This document shows positions 22,101 to 33,347 of a stretch of 64,000 bases of DNA, piece after piece (the first letter of the stretch is position 1; each line of letters opens with the position of its first letter). The DNA lies in NCBI GenBank assembly GCA_015680685.1, contig MNCI01030530.1, positions 124,645-188,644 on the forward strand. The letters are read 5' to 3'. The notes under the pieces were generated by a model. The model was not told the DNA's origin and did no database searches. It saw nothing but the letters and a program-made list of their open reading frames with translations. This DNA is from Gnetum montanum. Its lineage: Eukaryota; Streptophyta; Gnetopsida; Gnetales; Gnetaceae. The translations under genes were made by a program, and so were the position numbers.

Positions 22101-23680
22101 AACAGTGAGGAAGCAGGCTCTAGAGACTATCACCAAGGAGGAGGAGACCAATACGGAGAGAAACAATGAGGAGGAACATACAGAGAAGAGCCAGGGCAGA
22201 GGGACGGAGGAGTTAAAGGAGAAAACCATAAAAACTGAGCCATTGGACGACCAGGGCAGTGTCGATCAAGTGTTCCGCAGGTTTCTTCAGGGAGACCTAG
22301 ATTTAGGCGACCCCCCAGAGGGTGACAAGGATCATGGTATGTTTTTTTCATTTTAATTTCTCCTGTCAGTTGTCATTCTTGTGGTATATATATATATTTT
22401 TTACTTTTCGCATTTCTATCCTATCCAGATGAAGGTAGCGAGACCAGGACGGTGCGTTTGGATGTACCAATGAAAACGGTTCCCCCAGAGAGGACCGCTG
22501 AGGTTAGTTCATCGTGTACCCGTGAGCCATTTACTTGGTTTGAAATGCCAAGCAAAATGGATTTTGTGGCTGGACTCACGGAAGAAGTCGTTGAACGGAT
22601 CCAGGAAGCCCATCCTGACATAGGTATAAATGATTCAAAGGTTTGGAATTTTAAATTTTGTTTATATTGTCCTAACATTCGTATTTTTCATGTGGGCAGG
22701 TGCTAAATTGAGATGGGATCCCTCTGAAAGCGTTAGTATAGAAAGTTTAACCACACTTTCCCTAGAAGTGGAACAGGTGCCAAGGCCTATTTACGATGGA
22801 GTTGCGAAAGGCTTTGTGCATAATGCTAAATCGTTATGGACCTGTAGGCGTTCCATTGAGCAATTGTGGCTACAGATTCAAGCAAAAGAAAGGGAAGTCT
22901 CTAAGTTGTCAGTGGAACATGATGATCTAAAGGCCTAGTACAAGTTCGCCGCTGCTAGGCTAAGCGGTGATCGCTCTTGGCGAACGTCCGAGGTCACATA
23001 CACAAGATATTGGAATCTACTAAATTGTCACGCATCGTTGACTCGGAGAATGGTAGAGCGCAAAGCCCAAATTGATCTCCTGAACCTTAAATGTCAAGAT
23101 TGGAAAGCCTTTGCTTCCAAGGTTCGTAAATGGGGTCAGGATGAGAAAAATCACAAACATTATTACAAGAAGTCGCTAAAAGAGGTGTCTATTGAAAAGT
23201 GGTAACTAGAGATGTTTGTGGAGGGTTTGGGTTTGCATTCTGCTTTCGATACTTTTGCTCAGAATACAACTGTGGAAATGGAGTCGCCTACAAGGGTAAT
23301 CACAACTGCTTCTGGGGAAGTGTCGATTGGCGAATTCCCTCTGAAACGTCCTACCTGGTCAGTTGTCGACAAAGGGAAGACTTTGGCAGATGTTGACTTA
23401 GGCCTGGATGGGACAGACTGGGCTAGCATTTCAGCAGAAGAAATCGTCCGTCGGCTGGAGTTCGGCTTAGGGGGATCTCCTATGGTAAGCATCTTGTCCT
23501 TATGAAATTTACTGAATAGTGTTTAAAACTTTGACATTCACTTATTCTTATGTTGGTTGTTCTCTTTGGTATTTCCAAGATGAAGGTGGCGATGATGCTC
23601 AAGAAGCTGGCCCCAGTGGAGCAGGGGCCTCTGATGTTGGTGGATCCAAAGGGGAAGATCCTCCCATCCCAGATGCTTAG
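19190..23680 (+). pseudogene. Antisense multi-exon gene within T1 (about eight exons)
   Basis: Predicted exons are 19190-19320, 20089-20537, 20614-20876, 20966-22007, 22106-22336, 22429-22623, 22700-23484 and 23580-23680, with GT at each donor and AG at each acceptor. The start is chosen because ATGGGCAAGGGC aligns with ATGTGCAAAGGT in T3. Recognisable pieces are a FLIVVELVGVL block (20105-20137), a NMLFVAARAH..NPPGTVY block (20464-20528), an exon-4 region with RIKGVKVVFHLSPKFFSNLFGV near 21212-21280, and IVRLRSNVEAQ..FTFAFFAGYL. Later come an acidic exon 5, a helical, charged exon 7 that could form coiled coil, and a Gly/Asp-rich C-terminus ending at 23680. Exon 4 recalls plant mobile or transposon-associated protein domains, but that is tentative. 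Stops (for example 21388, 21538, 22936) and frame shifts show decay. Confidence 0.75.
19321..20088 (+). other. Intron 1 of the T1 antisense gene, rich in GCGTATACGC
   Basis: It begins GTAGGC and ends TTTACAG. Perfect palindromes GCGTATACGC lie at 19741, 19823, 19857 and 19878, with many variants such as GTGTATACGCTG and GCGTAAAC between 19380 and 19990. T3's first intron (60278-61304) lies at the same place and instead contains GCTATGCTAC-type motifs. Confidence 0.65.
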
Positions 23681-24245
23681 GCTCTTTTTTTTAGTCTTTT
23701 AAGTTTTTGTTGTTTTTTTGACTCGGACTGATACGGGAATTGTAACTTGAAAATTTTGAGATGGATGAATATAGTTGATACTTGTAATTGTGCAACATTG
23801 CATGTAAGAAAAACTTTTTTGTTGATTTTCACCTTAATTGTAAACACGACGCAGTAAATGAAAAATGTTTTGGCTTGTTATTTCTGTTTTGTCTTAAGTG
23901 TAAAGCAGAGATATGATTGTAAATGCTGAACCAAAAGGAGAACCAAGTATGCGCGCATGAACTAGTTTAAGGCCATTTCGAGCCCTAGTCGTAAACGAGG
24001 AATATCTTGAATGACACGGGAAGATTTTTTTTTCTGTTGACCGATCATTGCTGATCGTGGCTAGTTTTACGTCTTTGTGGACATGATAGTTTAACGTCAT
24101 TTCGGACAAGAAGTGTAGTTTAGTAATAATAATTTTTTTTGTTTTTTCATTTATCGTAGTTTAGTGTCATTTCGGACGGATGGTAGTTTAACGTCGTTTC
24201 GGACATGTTATAGTTTAACGTTGTTTTGGACTAGGAGTGTTGATA
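23681..24245. repeat. Spacer with AGTTTA-motif cluster between antisense gene and protease
   Basis: The first 240 bp would be the 3'UTR of the antisense gene. From about 23961 to 24235 there are six copies of (A/G)TAGTTTA(A)CGTC(A/G)TTTCGGAC. This is the boundary cluster matching those at 18577 and 14570. Confidence 0.7.
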
Positions 24246-25507
24246 TTATTGTAATAGTTTTTTGATTTTCTTCTTTTTAAGGTTAGGCGATATGTCAATC
24301 GGGATGATTCTGTATTCAGCGTCCCCTTCACTAATTACGTTAAACGGTAATTCAGCCCAAGGGACGTCTGATGGAATGGCTTCCATGTCAATGTTTTCAG
24401 ATGTTTCGATGGTTGATGAGGGTTCTGTGTTATTTTTTGTTTGAGAGGTTGCATGTACAATGTCAAACGCGGGTGTTTCTGTTTTAGGAGGCTCTTGTTC
24501 TATGTTCAAAGGTTTACTGCTTACCAGTGGGTGCGCATTTTTATTGTTTCGTTTAGGCTCTTCAAGTTTGACTTCTGATCCTTGGTCCATGTCCACGTGT
24601 GATGAGATAATAGGCATAGCGGCTTCCCTGTGTATGATGATTTCACCGCCTTCATAAGGCAGATGGATCTCCTGATGTACAGGGGAAGAGACAGCTCTCA
24701 GTTGGACCAACCAGGGTCTTCCTAATATTAGGTTGAACCCTGGCATCTCATCGACTACTAGGAATTCGGCAGATGTAGGGAACTGGTCTCCCGCTATGAA
24801 ATCTAAAGTTATTATGCCTTTACCATTACGCGTGACCCACTGAATGACTTTAAACATGTAGTCGTGGTTGGTTTAATTAATTCAGTAATCCCCAATTGTT
24901 CAATGATGGAATATGGTACAACATTTGTTGCGGCTCCATCATCTACGTGGACCCTATGTATCTTAAACTGGTTGATACATATCGTTATGAACATGGGGGC
25001 TGTTGTTATTTCCCCTGTTTTCTTGTCCACCCTAATGTTGCCATCATGGAAGATCAAGGGTTTAGGAGTGGTCCCGTAAGACGAGTACATTACTGCATGG
25101 ATTGCGGGTTCGTTCGGGGGCAAGTCCTCTCTTACTGGGATCGACGTTAACATGCGTACTAGAGCTTCTCGATGTGTTTGGGATGTTAGCACCAAATCGT
25201 ACAAGCTCAACGAAGTGTTCTTTTGCTTCAATGCTTGGGTGACTTGTGTCAAGGCCGTTGCTAAATCTTTGTTGCTTGGAGCATTTTTATCAATGACAAC
25301 TAGGTCCATTGGGCCCAACAGTTTTATTTCATGTTTTGTTGGTTTGTCATTTTTGTTTGAAGTTGTCGGTTTAAGCGGTTCATGTTTTTCAGATGATTTG
25401 TCTTCATTTTCCGCGTCCGATTGGTTGTTAGGTGATGATATAGGAACAGAGTTAAGTGGAATGGGCTTAGGTGGCCCCAGAGCTAACCATTGGCGTTCCT
25501 TCTCCAC
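24246..25507 (-). pseudogene. pol: T1 protease region
   Basis: Open segments are 25507-24812 and 24857-24246. The active-site block reads HVDDGAATNVVPYSIIEQLGI at about 24960-24890, a VDDGSAxN-type retropepsin site as in Tat/Ogre elements. Downstream are EFLVVDEMPGFNLILGRPWL (about 24760-24700) and a PVHQEIHLPYEGG block. A basic run ends at the stop at 24246, directly before the spacer. The protein would cleave Gag-Pol. There is one frame change between the segments. The end of this ORF before the spacer fits the Ogre arrangement, in which protease is fused to gag and RT follows an intron. Confidence 0.85.
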
Positions 25508-25599
25508 ATGTTCACATGTAAGCCTATCTGCTAGGCGTTCTCATGTGTGGCATGGAGGTGGGGCTGGTCTTGGAGCCTCAGGCTGCCCTAGGATCCACA

Positions 25600-26100
25600 C
25601 CACATACGAAGCAAGGCAAGGTTACGGTTGTACCGTTGGAGGTGACTGGTTAGAGGACAGGCTAGGGACCCTGATGACATAGGGACTGGGTTGGCCTAGC
25701 GCTTGTGAGATGGAGGTTTGGTAATGATTAGGAGTTTCGGGTATCCTAATGACGTATGGAGTTGGTTTTGGTGGAGGTTGGACCTCTGCTGTTGCTACCG
25801 TGGGTGGTACCCAGACTACGAAAGGGGTAGGCCGAGTATGAGGGGTTGATGCATTCGAGGGGACGACAGGAGGGACACGCACTACATACGGTTTGTCCCG
25901 TGTCGTAGTGTTATACGTGGGCGTGGACACAGTGGGGGGAATTTGAACTACGAATGGCCTATTAGGTGTCTCATGTTTATATTGGGGATAGACAGTGTTA
26001 ATGTTGGGTGCTTCAGAACCATCATCAAGGTAGATTGTATTAATGATGTATGGTGCCTCTTTGGTGTTCAGGGGGTCTTTGTACACCCCCATGGCTTGAT
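25600..26100 (-). pseudogene. gag: T1 gag C-terminal region with PYVVRVP repeats
   Basis: The segment 26092-25622 is proline-rich and holds five copies of a P(Y/F)V(V/I)xxP motif: PFVVQIPP, PYVVRVPP, PFVVWVPP, PYVIRIPE and PYVIRVPS, spaced about 20-30 residues. It lies between the zinc-finger part of Gag and the protease. I know of no assigned function. Such short linear motifs could bind a partner or self-assemble, which is inference. Confidence 0.7.
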
Positions 26101-26845
26101 TCTACGGTTGGACCGGGTTGGCCTCGTCAAAAGTGATTTGGCCTTCATCGATCATCCGTTGAATATCCTGTTTCAAGGTGAAACAGTAGCTATACCGTGT
26201 CCATTTCGTTGATGGTAGTCGCAAAAGCGATCCATTCTGAAGCCTTTGGGTACGGGAGGCTCATCCGGCATTGCTAAACTTGGGTTCTGAATGAGTTGGC
26301 AGAACCGGTCATGTCTCTGGATGGCCACGGGGGACAACTGTTTATGCTTCATTAGCCCAGCCTTCAGGAGTTGATCAAAGAGCTGGGAAGGCTTCATTGG
26401 CAGAGGCGTGTATTGCGAGGGTTCTTTCCTCTCAAAGTTTCGCGTACGGTTCGTTGGGTTTTGCAATGATGATGATTCTGGCACGACTGTGGGAGTTGGT
26501 TTATTGTAGTTAGTAGGGGCTGCAGGTGGTTTGTTTTGTTGTTGTGCCCCTGCTATCGCCGCTATAGTTGCCTTAGCCTTCTCTTTATCTTTTTTGGTGT
26601 GTTGATTCTTAAAGGCTAGGTATGCAGGGTCATGGCTGTTTTGGGCAGCTTCTTCTATGTTTTTAATTTGTACAAATGCTTGGTTAAGATCACGCGCGTT
26701 AAGGTAATACAGCTTGGATTTAAAGAAATCATTAATAGCTCCTTTTAGAATAGTAAGCAGGTAGGTCTGGGAGATTGGCTCATGCAGTTCGTTGAGAGCA
26801 GCGCTCCACCTCTGAATAAATTTCTGTACAGGTTCAAGCGGTGCT
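26101..26845 (-). pseudogene. gag: T1 gag, zinc-finger part
   Basis: The open segment 26484-26173 reads through YTPLPMKPSQLFDQLLKAG-type text to a RFCDYHQRNGHGIAT block near 26205, which is the CxYH...GH type finger of Tat/Ogre gag with its last cysteine lost. The region 26840-26490 contains weak coding with an EPISQTYLLTILKG-like block. This is the nucleocapsid part of Gag. Confidence 0.75.
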
Positions 26846-27507
26846 TACTTAACCTGTATGAGGCTATCCAGGGTGGCCTCGGGTTTCAAGTTGTACTTGA
26901 ACCGAGTCATGAAATGGTGTAATAGGTCTTCCAAGGAGAAGATGGAATTCCTTGGCAGGGCCCGATACCAATCAAGTGCCCTCCCTGCGAGGGACATGGG
27001 GAACACTCGGAGAATGGAATGGGGCCATGCCTGGAGCAGCGCGCATTCTAGCCTAAATGTTATCAAGTGTGCATTGGGATCTGTCTCCCCGTTGTATTTG
27101 GTTAGTGTTGGTAAGGGAACACCTTTGGGCAAGGTTAAGGGTGGGATAGATGAGCTGATGGGGTCATCTTGGTAGAAATCCACTACCTTCAGCTCCCCAT
27201 CGGCGGCTGTTTTGAGGCGTTTTACCTCGTCAGCTAATTCTTGCATCAGTTTCTTGGCATCCGCCCAATCTTGGGCACTCGGTAACATGGCAGCTAGAGG
27301 TTGTGCTATATTATATGGATTAGACTATTGGACGGTGGGTTGAAAGGCCGAAAGTTGTGCGACCGGGGGTTGCACTTGTGGCACGTGATAGGGGAGAGGC
27401 TGTGGTTGCTGTGGCGGCGGCTGTATTGGGGGAACGTTGGCTGGTTGCACCATAGGGGATGGGATGTTATAGTGAGGAGGTTGATGTTGCTGTGATTGAG
27501 TGCCCAT
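26845..27507 (-). pseudogene. gag: T1 gag core (retrotrans_gag domain)
   Basis: A Pro/Gln-rich segment (27507-27325) precedes a 147-codon open segment (27288-26845). The latter has LPTLTKYNGETDPNAHLITF, MSLAGRALDWYRALP and FMTRFKYN, the hallmark order of the plant gypsy Gag domain. It forms the virus-like particle shell and recruits RNA. A stop separates the two segments. Confidence 0.88.
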
Positions 27508-27747
27508 CGTTACCCGTTATGCAGATACGTTTTGTGGAGGGACCCCCTGTTGGGTTACAGCGGTAGAATGGGCTGTATGTGTTTGAATGTGTGGGATGTA
27601 GTGAGCGGATGTGGATGCCGGTATTATGTGTGGCATCCCTATCAATCAGGGTGGGAGTGTCACTCCCACGCTATTGTGAGGGGACGGTGCTTGTGAAGAT
27701 GGGTCGGCTGCTGCATCAGAGATGATGGCGAGAAGGAGCATGCTGAA

Positions 27748-28341
27748 TTACGGATCCGTTGGAGGTGGTACATGAGCAAATGAGGATGTGTGCGATGGAG
27801 GCATTTGTGTGTGAGTTAATCTGAGGGGTTGGATGGGCAGGATCTCCCCTGTACCGAGATGAAAAATGGGGTTAACCTGTGCTTGTGAGCTCAGAGTGTG
27901 GTAAGAATCCTCTTGTTTAGATTGAGCGGCAAAGTCATCCTCTTCCTCTAGTTGGGACTCTAGTGCAGGCTGATCCAAGGAGTGTCTCCTCTGCAGGAGG
28001 AGCCATGTAACGAGCTTCGAATACTGCTCCGGAACAGGGATGACGTCATATGGTGAGGGGATGAACTCGCATCCCCCTTTGTAAAAGAGTTTGAACTGCC
28101 TCTTTACCTCTAGTTCCGCTCGATCTACAGCCAGGCCAGCTTGTATCTTGATGCATATAAAGTTATACTGATCCTGAGTTATGATGTCGGAGGCCATGTC
28201 TCTCCCTTGCAACCTTAGGGACTGGCGAGGCCCCGCGGTGGGTTGTACTCCCGAGTGTTGCGTGACAGGTTGTTGGACAACCATGGTGTCCACGACGTCG
28301 GTTATTTGAGCTGTTGCAGCGGTGGTGTTCACGGGGTTCAT
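27748..28341 (-). pseudogene. gag: T1 gag N-terminal ORF
   Basis: A 197-codon segment starts ATG at 28341 (MNPVNTTAATAQ). Its QSLRLQ block, the YNFICIKIQAGLAVDRAELE block and the CEFIPSPYDVIPVPE block all recur in the T2 ORF at 52333 (QSLRLQ, YNVLCAKIQENMLLDRHEFE, KEFIPTSDITIPLIE), which supports both the start and the frame. The function is unknown beyond being the start of the Gag polyprotein. Confidence 0.82.
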
Positions 28342-28976
28342 GATGAATTGTTAAGGGTGACACGGGGTAGAGGAGCGAAATTAGTGTCCTTGGTACAACG
28401 TAAACTAAGGGACAAAGTGCAGTGTATACGCTTCAACATTCAGCATATAGTGTTAGTGTAGATAGCGTATATAGCGTAAGGGGTGGAGAGTATATGCTAG
28501 GCAGCGTATACAACTTCGGCGTAAAACAAAGTACAGCGTACACAGAGTATAGCATGAACAGGATAGAGTGTAAAACAAAGTATGACGTAAAACAAGGTAG
28601 CCTAGACAAGACTCAGCGTAAAACAAGGTAGCGTAAAACAGGCACAGCGTAAAGAATGCTCAGCGTAGAATAAGGGACAACGTAAATACTGAACAGCGTA
28701 GACACTGGACAGTTCGCAGGATGAGTTTTTAGGCTAGGCTGCGTAGACGCTGGGGTTTCTGTGGATAATCCAAGTGAAGTTGGTAGCGTATATGCTGAAA
28801 GACTTGCAGAGTTTGACATAGGGCAGCGAAAATGTTGATGAGCGTAGACACTGGTAAGCATGCAGCAAGGTTTTCAGATGAGGCTGGGGTTTCGGTAGGA
28901 GACAGCATGTGGTTGGCGGTGTATATGCTCAACAGCGTAGATGTTGAGAAGTTTGCGAGCGAGTTTTTTAGGAGGC
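28342..28976 (-). other. T1 5' leader with GCGTAAAC/GCGTAGAC repeats
   Basis: This non-coding leader lies between the primer site and gag. It has about twenty copies of short blocks such as AGCGTAAA, AGCGTAGAC and AGCGTATA, related to the LTR palindrome array. I see no ORF. Confidence 0.65.
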
Positions 28977-28992
28977 CCTCCTTCTAGCGCCA
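28977..28992 (-). promoter_or_regulatory. T1 primer binding site
   Basis: The minus strand reads TGGCGCTAGAAGGAGG, five bases inside the 5' LTR end. T2 has TGGCATTAGAAGGAGG at the same place (51864), so the site is conserved. I cannot name the tRNA with certainty; it is not the Met or Asp type. Confidence 0.8.
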
Positions 28993-28997
28993 ATTTC

Positions 28998-30152
28998 TGT
29001 ACCGCCTGAAATCGTCGGTCACCGGCTGGAAGGAAACAAAGACCGTGGGATTGCAGGACGCGCACAAAAGACCCTACCTTCGCCTGAGGGTGAGCTGGAG
29101 TGCACGAAGGCAGAGTACCTTGGGTGGTCTGCACGCGGATCAGACAAGGAATTACCCGCACGTATGCCGAAGTGCTATACGCTGGGTTATGCGTAAACAG
29201 CGTAAACGGGAGTAAACAAGAGCGTAAACGGCATAGTAGATATGACCAAGGCGTAAACGTAAACGAGCGTAAACAGAAAACATGCAAGAAATTAGTGTAA
29301 ACTATAAATAGTGGTATTACAGAGTCAAAATACAGTGCACCGATCTAACATAGTTGTGATGGATACAAGGTGGACGAAAAGCCCCGGTGAATGCAGGGAC
29401 GGCTGGGCTAGTATACGTTGTAGGAGTGGCGTAGAGACTGTGCACGGCGTACAGGTTTCCCAGCATAAGAGGGTTTTGGATCTGGTGCGCAGCGTAATTG
29501 CTCTTGGGTATGCTCTGGGATTTTTGCTAACCATCTCGGTGAAGTGGAAAAGTGGGGTTTTTATACCGGTTGTTACACTAGACTCGGGTTAGGAGACACG
29601 TGGCACGTTGATCGAGTGCATACAATTTACAAATATACAACATATTACATCTGCTGGGCGTATACGCGGGGCGTATACGCTACATCAGGCTAGCGTACAC
29701 GCTGGGCGTATACGCTGGACATGCTCGGCGTGTGAACTTGGGTGGAGATGCCATGGACGCTGGGCGTACACGCCGACAATGGCTGGGCGTATACGCTGAT
29801 GGCTGCCGAATTGCTTCAATTCTTGCTCTTTGGTGCTGTCTCCATTCTGTCATTGAGACTTCATCGTCAGGCGTGTGCATCTGTGGTGTTGAGCGTACAG
29901 GCGAGGCATGTACATTGGGTGCGTAAGTCGGATGTCTGCTGGGCGTATACGCTGGGGATGTCGGGCGTATACGCTATTGATACTGGGTGTATACGCTAGG
30001 CATATACGCTGGTACTGCACTTAGCGAAAAGTAAGCCTTTTGATTCCAGAAGTTACAATGTGCGATGCCAAATGTAGCCGTGGCCGTTTGTGGGTCCCAG
30101 GGACCTACTTCTTGTTGGGGAAGCACTAAGCTCAAAATTTTGTGGTGTTTCA
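28998..30152 (-). repeat. T1 5' LTR (right copy)
   Basis: This is the 1155-bp partner of 12390-13553. The TATA box is at 29558-29565 (minus), and perfect GCGTATACGC palindromes lie at 29658, 29671, 29705, 29786, 29943 and 29964. The LTR begins TGAAACACC and ends GGCGGTACA in element orientation. Confidence 0.92.
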
Positions 30153-30157
30153 AGAGG

Positions 30158-31960
30158 TCATTCAAATATCCTGCAGGAATTACAAAGAAAGTCATCTACC
30201 CAAGCTTGATTTAAACAACTTTCCCAAGTTCACAAGAGGCTATGATTTAGATCCGCAACAACATATATAAGCCTTCTATGATTCCTGTGTATGGAATAAT
30301 ATTGATAATGGGTAGGTGCTTTCCTCTAACACTCATTGGCCAAGAAAAAGTATGGTAAAGATCTTTAAAACCAAAATCAATTTGACGTTGGCCGAAAATG
30401 GTAGAACTCTTCAATGAAAGATATCAAACCTATGCAAGAGTCTCAGCCTTGAGGAGACAAATCCAAGAATGGAAATAGGGAAAACATGAACCCTTGAACA
30501 TGGCCTTAGAAAGATACTATTCATTATTAAAAAATTTCCCAAGCCATGGATTCTCAAAGAAAAGGCTAATTTATCACGTCATGGATGAACTTCGTAATGA
30601 AACAAGGGAAACCTTAGGGATGTATGCCCTAGGTCTATTATATCAACTATGGAACCACCAATTCCAAGAGCTTATTAAGCATGTAGCAAAGGAAGAAGGA
30701 GAAATGGCTAAATGGGAGAATTTTGAAAACTCTCAATGGGACCAAAATCTCAATTTAACAAAGGTCCATAATCATGAAAAGGAGAAATCAACTCATCTCA
30801 AGGAGGTGGAACAATCTTTGCCAGTACAACAATCACTAGATGAAATTGAGGCAAAGATCATTAAGATGATGGAATGGATGCAAGAAAAATGTGGAGAGTA
30901 TGCCAACATTATTAGAGGTAAGACCATGACGAACCAAGAAGTAGGACAAAACACCCTTAGACAATCAGAAAGAAGGGTTGAAGAGAATAAGAACTCAACT
31001 ACTAATCATATGTATCAGTGTAACGTTTTCTTGTACAGTCACCCCAAAGGTTAATGTCCAATCTTGTCACATTTACATGAGCATTGGAGAAGAATGTTAC
31101 ATCCAGAGTTCATACAAAAATACTATGTTCAATCACAGTGGCAAAAATCCCAATCATGGGGGAAGCCACCCTTGAACTGGTCACACCCTTCATATCATCC
31201 GAACCTAAGTGCTTATCAGGTTCAACATCTTGTTTCCCCAACCAAGTCAACATCTTCTATCCTACCACATTGTTATTATTCTCCTAAGTACTATCAACTT
31301 GTGTCCTTTCCAACAAGATCACCACCTTAAGTTCCTCACACTTCTCCTCACCATCAATATTCTCATACTTCACCTCCTTCTACATCGCCACTAGTAGTTC
31401 CATAGGGTTTTGCACCACAACACCAACCGACAAACATCACTTTCACTGCTACTGTTAACTTCCATGAGAATCCTTCACAATGCTGAAAGTGTGCTTTCTT
31501 TAGACATGACGATAGGAAGGGACTACACAGTTCTGAGACCACTGCATCCTCCCACTCATCACAGGTTCAACACTATGGTGCATCCTTCTCCCTGAATCCA
31601 ACGCCTCGTGTTACCTTATTAGGGCCACCGATCAAAACTCCAACAACTATGGGGCCCAATAAATATAGCCACATATGGAGACATACCAATCCTTGTATAC
31701 CATCTTACGATCATGGGTGCCATAGTGGGTCAACCTCATATCAATTAACCACATCTTATAACTTGCCCCACTATGTCAACATTAATCAAGTGTACGAACT
31801 CCAATTTGGGCACATTCCAACCACCACATCAAAAGACACTCAATGGGTTGGATATGACTAGGTCCCAATATTTTCAACATGCATGGATCCTAACTTTCCA
31901 TTTATTAATTCTTTCTATGATCAAAATTTTAGTTATGGGGGATATCCCTCATTTTAACAA
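30158..31960 (+). pseudogene. gag: G1 gag, C-terminal part
   Basis: The G1 gag continues after T1. Blocks include KVVWF.. near 30340, VELFNERYQTYARVSALRRQIQEW (30400-30475), the open segment 30494-31054 with LRNETRETLGMYALG, a charged helical stretch, and a knuckle near 31020-31065 (CNVFLYSHPKG..C, with the second Cys lost). A Pro/Ser/His-rich tail has a second CxxC..H-like block near 31480 and ends about 31960. It is co-linear with G2 39380-41160. Many stops are present. Function: nucleocapsid. Confidence 0.75.
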
Positions 31961-33347
31961 ATAGAATTAATAAATTTTTTTCATTTTCTTCAATTTTACA
32001 ATTTTTTTTTCCAGTTTTTCATCTTTTAATTTATTGTTTTATGTTTTTATCTTTTTATGAGTAATCTCATCTATGAATAAAGCACTCATGTGACTTGTTG
32101 GTTGATGTATTGTTCTTTGCTATCAAGTCTCAGGTGACTAATTACTTGGAAAGTGAGCCCATCACATCCACCCATCCATTCTATTAATAAGAGGTTCTAC
32201 TCTGGGTCCGATGATATTCTTGAGATCATTAAAACTTAAAGTAATTTTATGCTCATTATGCCCAGAGCAAAAAATAATGGACTAAGAGGGAATGGCCAAG
32301 GTGTGACATCAAGGGAACTTGTGGATTCTCTTTGGTGACATTTGTGGGAGTTATCATGTAACCTAGTTGCACTAAGATCCTTGTAGATCTAATGAAAAAT
32401 GGGAGTAAGAGTAATAAAGACACTCAATAAAGAAATCCAATGCTATTCTAAAGGGTCCCACTGGAAAGACATGCACCCATGCCTAAAGGTAGGCAGCTTC
32501 TTTGGATTACACATAAAAAAAAAGTGTGTGCCAAAGTATCTAGACAAAAAACAAAGAGAAGAGAAGATTAGGATCAAAGTGATGCAAAGCAATCACTCCT
32601 CCCTTGAACAAAACGCCAAGTGATTGTACACCTTGTTGTCATGGTACTCTTATGAGTGTCCATCATGGGATGAAACAATGTGATGTCACTGATCATAGGA
32701 ATGGACTTGGTCTTGATTTTGGAGTGACAAGCTAATGACACATTAATCACGTTCTACACTCAAGGTTCATCATGCCCTAGGTTAGTTGCCTCATGTCCCA
32801 ATCTCTGTAATCCCTTCTACGATTCATCCCATCTCACTGTTCAAGAATTTTTGACTTATGTCTTGTGTGGCATAGAATTCATACCTCATCATGGTGGTAT
32901 CTAACATGTGTGCGTTTTGTTGCATCAGTATAGATTACATTTAACCCTTCTAGTTCTTGCAGACATTTTTAGGTGTGGTTACGCTAGGGCATTATAGGTT
33001 GGATCCTACTTTACGGAGGATCCACTTGCATGACTTTTGTAATTTGTACTTGTTGCATACCACCACATCATTTTATACCCTCTGAGTACTTCATTGCCAA
33101 ATCTATTCTTTCCTTTATCATCATTTTATCAAACGTTCCTCAAAACCATTACATGTCCTTTTATGTGTCACCTAAACAAATCAGGTTAGACATTAAAATT
33201 TTAGGGCAACTTCCTTGAAAAAAATTTCTAACTCTAAAATCGCACTAAGGAAAGAATTCAACATTTATTAAAGGCAATGAGTAAGGTATGAAATAATTAA
33301 ACTTTTTTCAATAACCTTACTAATAATTGATCTTTGTGTGATTATAG
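31961..33347 (+). other. G1 spacer between gag and extra-ORF remnant
   Basis: This is non-coding, but clearly alignable to G2 41160-43187. It begins with T-rich text and a TCTCATCTATGAATAAA block. G1 lacks the segment that in G2 spans about 42450-43020 and contains the internal TATA cassette. No protease, RT or integrase motif was found. Confidence 0.65.

Larger units (their letters stand above)
12390..30152 (-). mobile_element. T1: 17.8-kb Tat/Ogre-like gypsy element carrying an antisense gene
   Basis: T1 starts TGTACTACC at 12390 and ends GTGTTTCA at 30152, and both sides carry the 5-bp duplication AGAGG (12385-12389 and 30153-30157). The element reads leftward: 5' LTR 28998-30152, primer site, gag-protease 28341-24246, a 5.8-kb spacer with a plus-strand gene (about 18900-23680), RT to integrase 18450-15050, a repeat-rich 3'UTR, a polypurine tract, and the 3' LTR 12390-13553. 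A second RNase H between the usual one and integrase is the mark of the Tat lineage. Separation of protease from RT by a long spacer recalls the Ogre intron. Stops and frameshifts are scattered through all genes. Confidence 0.93.

Noticed and set aside
19141-23680. Antisense region of T1 as an ordinary host gene with the element built around it by later insertions
   Set aside because: The homologous gene sits at the same position and orientation in T3, flanked by the same pol end and motif cluster, so it belongs to the element family and is not a local host gene.
25152-25682. Plus-strand 176-codon open frame opposite T1 protease and gag
   Set aside because: The minus strand here encodes clear protease and Gag motifs. 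The plus-strand product has no recognisable features or splice context.
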